Shown: one piece after another, positions 60,180 to 64,000 of the stretch | Numbering within the stretch: the stretch's first letter is position 1 | Layout of the letters: every line of letters begins with the position of its first letter | Assembly: GCA_932294295.1 (NCBI GenBank) | Contig: OW028573.1 | Span: 53,042,329 to 53,106,328 of the forward strand | DNA length: 64,000 bases | Direction: 5' to 3' | Source: Alitta virens | Taxonomy: Eukaryota > Annelida > Polychaeta > Phyllodocida > Nereididae | Notes under the pieces: generated by a model | Seen by the model: only the letters and a program-made list of their open reading frames with translations | Databases searched by the model: none | Told to the model about the DNA's origin: nothing | Translations under genes and position numbers: made by a program

Positions 60180-62349
60180 AGTGTAGCTCATACTGATTCC
60201 ATACGTATTTTCGGATTTAAAAAAACCCGAATATTAAGCGAGATATTTGTCTGAGAAGACAGTTGCCTTGCGGTGGCTGCTGCTCCATTTATATTAATCC
60301 GATTTTCGTCAAATCAGGACTGAATTGTAGTATAAATCATACTGATTCCATACGCGTTTTCGGATTGAAAATAGACCAAATATTAAGCCAGATATTCGTC
60401 TGAGAAGGTAGCTGGGTTGGCGGAGGCAAACAGTGGTGCTCTCGCAGACGTCCGCGCCCTGACTGTATCAATGCAGGAAGGGCTGAGCCCTTCTTTAAAA
60501 GGCTGCTGCTCCCCTAATATTAGTCCGATTTTCGTCAAATTAAAACTGTAGTGTAGCATAGTTCATACTGATTCCATCATGTTTTCGGATTGAAAATAGA
60601 CCAAATATTAAGCGAGATATTCATCTGAGAATGCAGTTCTCTGGCGGCGGCCAGGTGCTCTGTGTATGGTCATGACTTGAATGGTGTGGTCAATATTTTT
60701 GACCATGATATATATACATTGTTTGGATGAGCTTTATTGCAATTCATTTCTACTCATTCTGCCAACTGCCATGACCGTTATGTCAATTGCTATTAGCATT
60801 TTGAATGATATAAAGAATGGGTGTAGAGAATACAGCAAATGCTCAATACATGTGTCAATTGCCTAATTGCCTAAATTGGGGTTCTTTGACCTGTCATTTC
60901 ATAGTTTGTTCAAAGATGACACAGTAATATGACATTGTCTTGATTGTCATTCACAATTACAAAAAGATGTAATTGCTTTCATTAATTAAAAACAATGTAT
61001 TGTATTGTAATTACCAAGCAATGATTATATTTGTATATTGGTATTTTTTTTATACATGTGAACATTCTTATCTTTTTGTGTATATTTTTGTAAAATTTAA
61101 ATCTAATATTGATATTGTAATTAGTATTTGTGATTTGATCTGTGATTTTATTTGCTATCTTTTATGTACTTATATGGACCAAATATTAAGCTAGATATTC
61201 TATATTATATAATAAGCATATAAATCTATCTGTCTATCTACATATTCGATTTTCGTCAAATAAAGACTGAATTATTCAGGGAAATGTGTAGAATTTATAT
61301 AATAGTTAAGGTGGGGAAAATTAATGGAGTATACTAGGCACAAACAAGAATATTCTTGTTAATAAAGTTAGTAATACCTCATAGAGTATAGATATGTAGA
61401 TAGACAGATAGTTATAAGATCTTCACCTAATAATATGTTACTATCAATAATTAATTAATTCGTAATCAATAAAAAACGAAAATAAAACAATGTTTGATTG
61501 CTTGTTGCCAATAAAATTCCGACTTGATAAAGATGTCTATGGAGCTATAACAACTATCTATAGATAGATATACTCTAGTTTATATAAATTATCAATATTT
61601 CGTTGTTGTTTCTGAAAATAATCCAACTGGAATTAATATTGATATTGCATGTTCCATCCATGATCAAAACAATCTCCCTCTTTAATATGCATAATAAACA
61701 GGAATCAGTTGAAATTCAGAACTTCAATTAATGCTTGTGATCAATGATGAAAAAAGCATGACTTACCCCATTCTTTGTATTATTCAAAATGCTAATAGCA
61801 ATTGACATAACGGTCAAGGCAGATTGCTATTACATATATAGGTTAATTGACTTTACAAAACCAAAGGAAAAGTCCTTCCCATTGGCCAGTTGGCAGAATG
61901 AGTAGAAAATAATTGCAATAAAGCTCATCCAAACAATGTATATATAATGGTAAAAAATATTGACCACACCATTCAAGTCATGAACATACACAGAGCACCA
62001 TGCTGCCTTCTCAGACGAATATCACGCTTAATATTTGGTCTATTTTCAATCTGAAATTCTGTGTGAAATAAGTATGAACTCTTCTATAATTCAATATTTA
62101 TTTGACGCAAATCGGATTAATATTAATGGAGCAGCAGCCGCCACCAGACAACCGCCTTCTCAGGAGAATATCTCGCTTAATATTTGGTCTATTTTCAATC
62201 CGAAAACACCGATGGAGTCAGTATGAATTATACTACAATTCCGTTTTATTTGACGAAAATCGGACTAATATTAGGGGAGCAGCAGCCTTTTAAAATATAC
62301 TCCTGGAAGCTGCGAGTTACTCCTACTACTCGCCGGCTTACTCCTACAA

Positions 62350-62490
62350 CTCGGCGAGTAACCCGTAGAACCCGCCGAGTCACCCGTAGAACCCGCCGAG
62401 TCACCCGTAAAACCCGCCGAGGCACCCATAGAACCCGCCGAGGCACCAGTAGAACCCGCCGAGGCACCCGCGGCAGCCGGCGGGTAACCC
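62350..62490 (+). repeat. 21-bp minisatellite, foldback right arm
   Basis: About seven units of the type ACCCGTAGAACCCGCCGAGTC with substitutions, related in composition and period to the left-arm array. Confidence 0.88.
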
Positions 62491-62752
62491 GGCGGGTGCT
62501 GCCCCGCCCCTTTTGGCTGCCAGAACCGGTCGCCAAACCGGTGGAAAGAGCTGTTACATAACTATTACGTAATACTACGGGTTCACTACGGCAAAACCGG
62601 CCTGTGTGACAGTGGCTTAAGTTGGATGGCTGTTTCAACCTTCGTCTCATTGCCATGGTCCCTGCCTGTCCTAATTAGCCCAACTGGTGCAGAAATACAG
62701 GACGTAAAGCCCTAATCACACACACACACACACACACATTTGCGGCAATATA

Positions 62753-63239
62753 ATATCACATTCAGTTGTTACAAAGTGTGGTAAGTTAACAGTTTTACAC
62801 AACAAGGGGATTTTGTTAACCTAACTTTGTCATCAGTACATAAAATGTATTTCTTGGGAGTTAAAACGTCTGAAGCCGTAGCATGTCATCTTACAGACTC
62901 AAAAAACCATCACCACATCACGATCACATAATACAAGCAAATCCGGACCTGTGCAGCGGAAACACGTAACATGAGATACTTTTGCTTAATTGATTTTTCA
63001 TATATTTTTGCATGTATATATATATATATTACATGATATATAGATAAACACGGGTGTTAAAACTACAATGGTGGCAGCACTGTATAGTGTTATCACAGGT
63101 ACCACTGACGCCCTCTTCAGGAATGGCTAGTTTTGAAATGACATTTAGTACTAGATATTTCTCTGGGTTTGCTCATATACCATTTCAGCTGAACTAATCA
63201 GTTAAGATATTTCCACATAATTCAACATTATTTTTTAGT
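62753..63239. other. Unassigned AT-rich stretch
   Basis: No gene recognised; short (TA)n run near 63010-63030. Confidence 0.45.
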
Positions 63240-63253
63240 TTGACAGCTGAATC

Positions 63254-63439
63254 GGGCGGAGGCCTAGCTCAGAGGTAGCGCTCTGGGCTTCCAACCGCTG
63301 GGTCCCGATTCGATTCCCGGTCGAGCCTAAGTTGGATGGCTGTTTCATCCTTCGTCTCATTGCCATGGTCTCTGCCTGTCCTAATTAGCCTAATTGGTGC
63401 AGAAATACAGGACGTAAAGCCCTAATCACCCACCCACCC
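63254..63439 (+). mobile_element. tRNA-derived SINE, copy 10
   Basis: 186 bp, (CCCA)n tail, one base lost in box B region (CCCGATTCGATTCCC); 14-bp duplications TTGACAGCTGAATC at 63240-63253 and 63440-63453. Confidence 0.95.
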
Positions 63440-63555
63440 TTGACAGCTGAATCAGTGACACATGATATGGTGTTGTCATATGCGTAATTATACAGTAAGG
63501 AGATTTCATGTGAAGTCGACAAGAATGAAGGAAATTTACCATGTAATGTCTTCTT

Positions 63556-63703
63556 ATTTGCTTGAAAATCCACTATTTGCAACTTTATCTGTTTAATGAG
63601 GAAATTCAAATTTTTGTGTACACAAAAACTGCTACAAGTAGGCCAGGGATGCATATCCTCATTAAACGTATCAAAGTTGCAAATAGTGGAGTTTCAAGCA
63701 AAT
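63556..63703. repeat. Inverted repeat with arms of about 46 bp
   Basis: The left arm (63556-63601) and right arm (63657-63703) are inverted copies with a few mismatches (GCTTGAAAATCCACTATTTG against its near complement), separated by about 55 bp. Confidence 0.8.
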
Positions 63704-63769
63704 CTGAAGACATGACCTGGGAACCACTGGACCATTTCACATGGAATGTCCCTAGAAAATCTGTCATGG

Positions 63770-63902
63770 TATAGAACATTAAATAATGTAGGACCGAGTA
63801 ATGAGCCCCGTGGGACTCCTTTGTCATAAAATTTCCATACACTTGAACTCTTTCTTTTCGTTCAGAAATATAACTAAACATTAATTGTATGACTTGATTC
63901 AT
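63770..63902 (-). pseudogene. Reverse transcriptase fragment of a LINE-like element
   Basis: On the minus strand, GVPRGSLLGPTLFN (from about 63790) is the B-box motif of non-LTR reverse transcriptases, preceded in an adjoining frame by a YISERKERVQVYG-like segment. It breaks off at the inverted repeat, so only a fragment remains; the insertion may extend beyond the window edge. Confidence 0.65.
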
Positions 63903-64000
63903 TATAAAGATAAGATAGATAAAATTTTATTTAAAGTCGGTGGTGATACAAATAACAATAGAACAAGCTATAAAAGCTTTTTGCCGACAGAAAATTGTGA

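Larger units (their letters stand above)
59363..62617. mobile_element. 3255-bp foldback element with long inverted arms
   Basis: Begins AGCCACTGTCACACGGGCCG and ends with its near reverse complement; about 60 terminal bases are inverted with few mismatches, including ATTACGTAAT. Flanked by TAA on both sides (59360-59362, 62618-62620), a 3-bp duplication as in PIF/Harbinger elements. Inverted similarity continues inwards. 21-bp GC-rich minisatellites lie in both arms (59609-59755 and about 62350-62490). Subterminal blocks (TATTAGTCCGATTTTCGTCA, GAATATTAAGCGAGATATT) occur two to three times in each arm. The block around 60680-60860 is inverted at 61760-61985. The centre (about 60900-61750) is AT-rich. 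No transposase frame. Confidence 0.88.
59321..62739 (+). mobile_element. tRNA-derived SINE, copy 8, split by the foldback element
   Basis: A 5'-truncated SINE: the left part (59321-59362) begins within the anticodon-like region (TCCAACTGCTGGGTCCC), the right part (62618-62739) holds the rest of the body and the (CA)n tail. 13-bp duplications TTGCGGCAATATA at 59308-59320 and 62740-62752. Confidence 0.93.

Noticed and set aside
44870..63439. Functional tRNA genes in the tRNA-like heads
   Set aside because: The T arm is perfect, but the acceptor and anticodon stems do not pair, each head continues into the same SINE body, and target duplications mark retroposed copies.

Overview
This window is nuclear DNA from an animal: the genes are split by many GT-AG introns and are clearly metazoan. 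The AT-rich base composition and the dense mix of tRNA-derived SINEs, RNase-H-bearing LINEs, short inverted-repeat elements and an env-bearing LTR element fit a marine invertebrate. I lean towards a deuterostome (echinoderm, hemichordate or similar), but the sequence does not settle this.

The left 39 kb hold five conserved protein genes, whose splice patterns I traced exon by exon. They are CCDC28 (minus, 508-1459), the APC/C cullin ANAPC2 (plus, 3731-9484), a tastin/TROAP-like spindle protein (plus, 11396-19526), CEP97 (minus, 34105 down to 20509) and ribosomal protein RPL24 (plus, 34417-39078). TROAP and CEP97 converge. CEP97 and RPL24 are divergent and share a promoter of about 310 bp. Several of these genes work in cell division or centrosome/cilium biology. 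The TROAP-like protein carries two KEN-type motifs, the degron class recognised by the APC/C of which ANAPC2 is a core subunit. That is suggestive, not proof of linkage.

Two genes are structurally unusual. The CEP97 reading frame stays open over 24 exons to about 1735 residues and adds an FN3-like domain and a long Ser/Arg/Lys-rich tail to the LRR-IQ core. The TROAP-like gene has three copies of a module that human tastin has once, each beginning its own exon. RPL24 intron 3 is filled by a higher-order tandem repeat, part of it carrying a terminal-inverted-repeat insertion.

The right 25 kb (about 40-64 kb) are almost entirely mobile DNA. A decayed Ty3/Gypsy-type element with an env-like gene lies on the minus strand (about 41.7-52.6 kb). 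It is broken by SINEs, LINE pieces and a 982-bp element at a TTAA target. A full-length RNase-H-bearing LINE (53429-58965) sits between perfect 14-bp target duplications. Short LINE derivatives joining its 5' UTR to its 3' end have moved independently. A 3255-bp foldback element (59363-62617) with very long imperfect inverted arms and internal 21-bp minisatellites sits in a SINE, and another SINE sits in it. About ten copies of one tRNA-derived SINE family are present, all in plus orientation, most with target duplications of 11-15 bp.

Limits: no database searches or folding programs were run. LTR boundaries were not found, element family names rest on motifs and target-duplication size, and transcript ends are mostly inferred.
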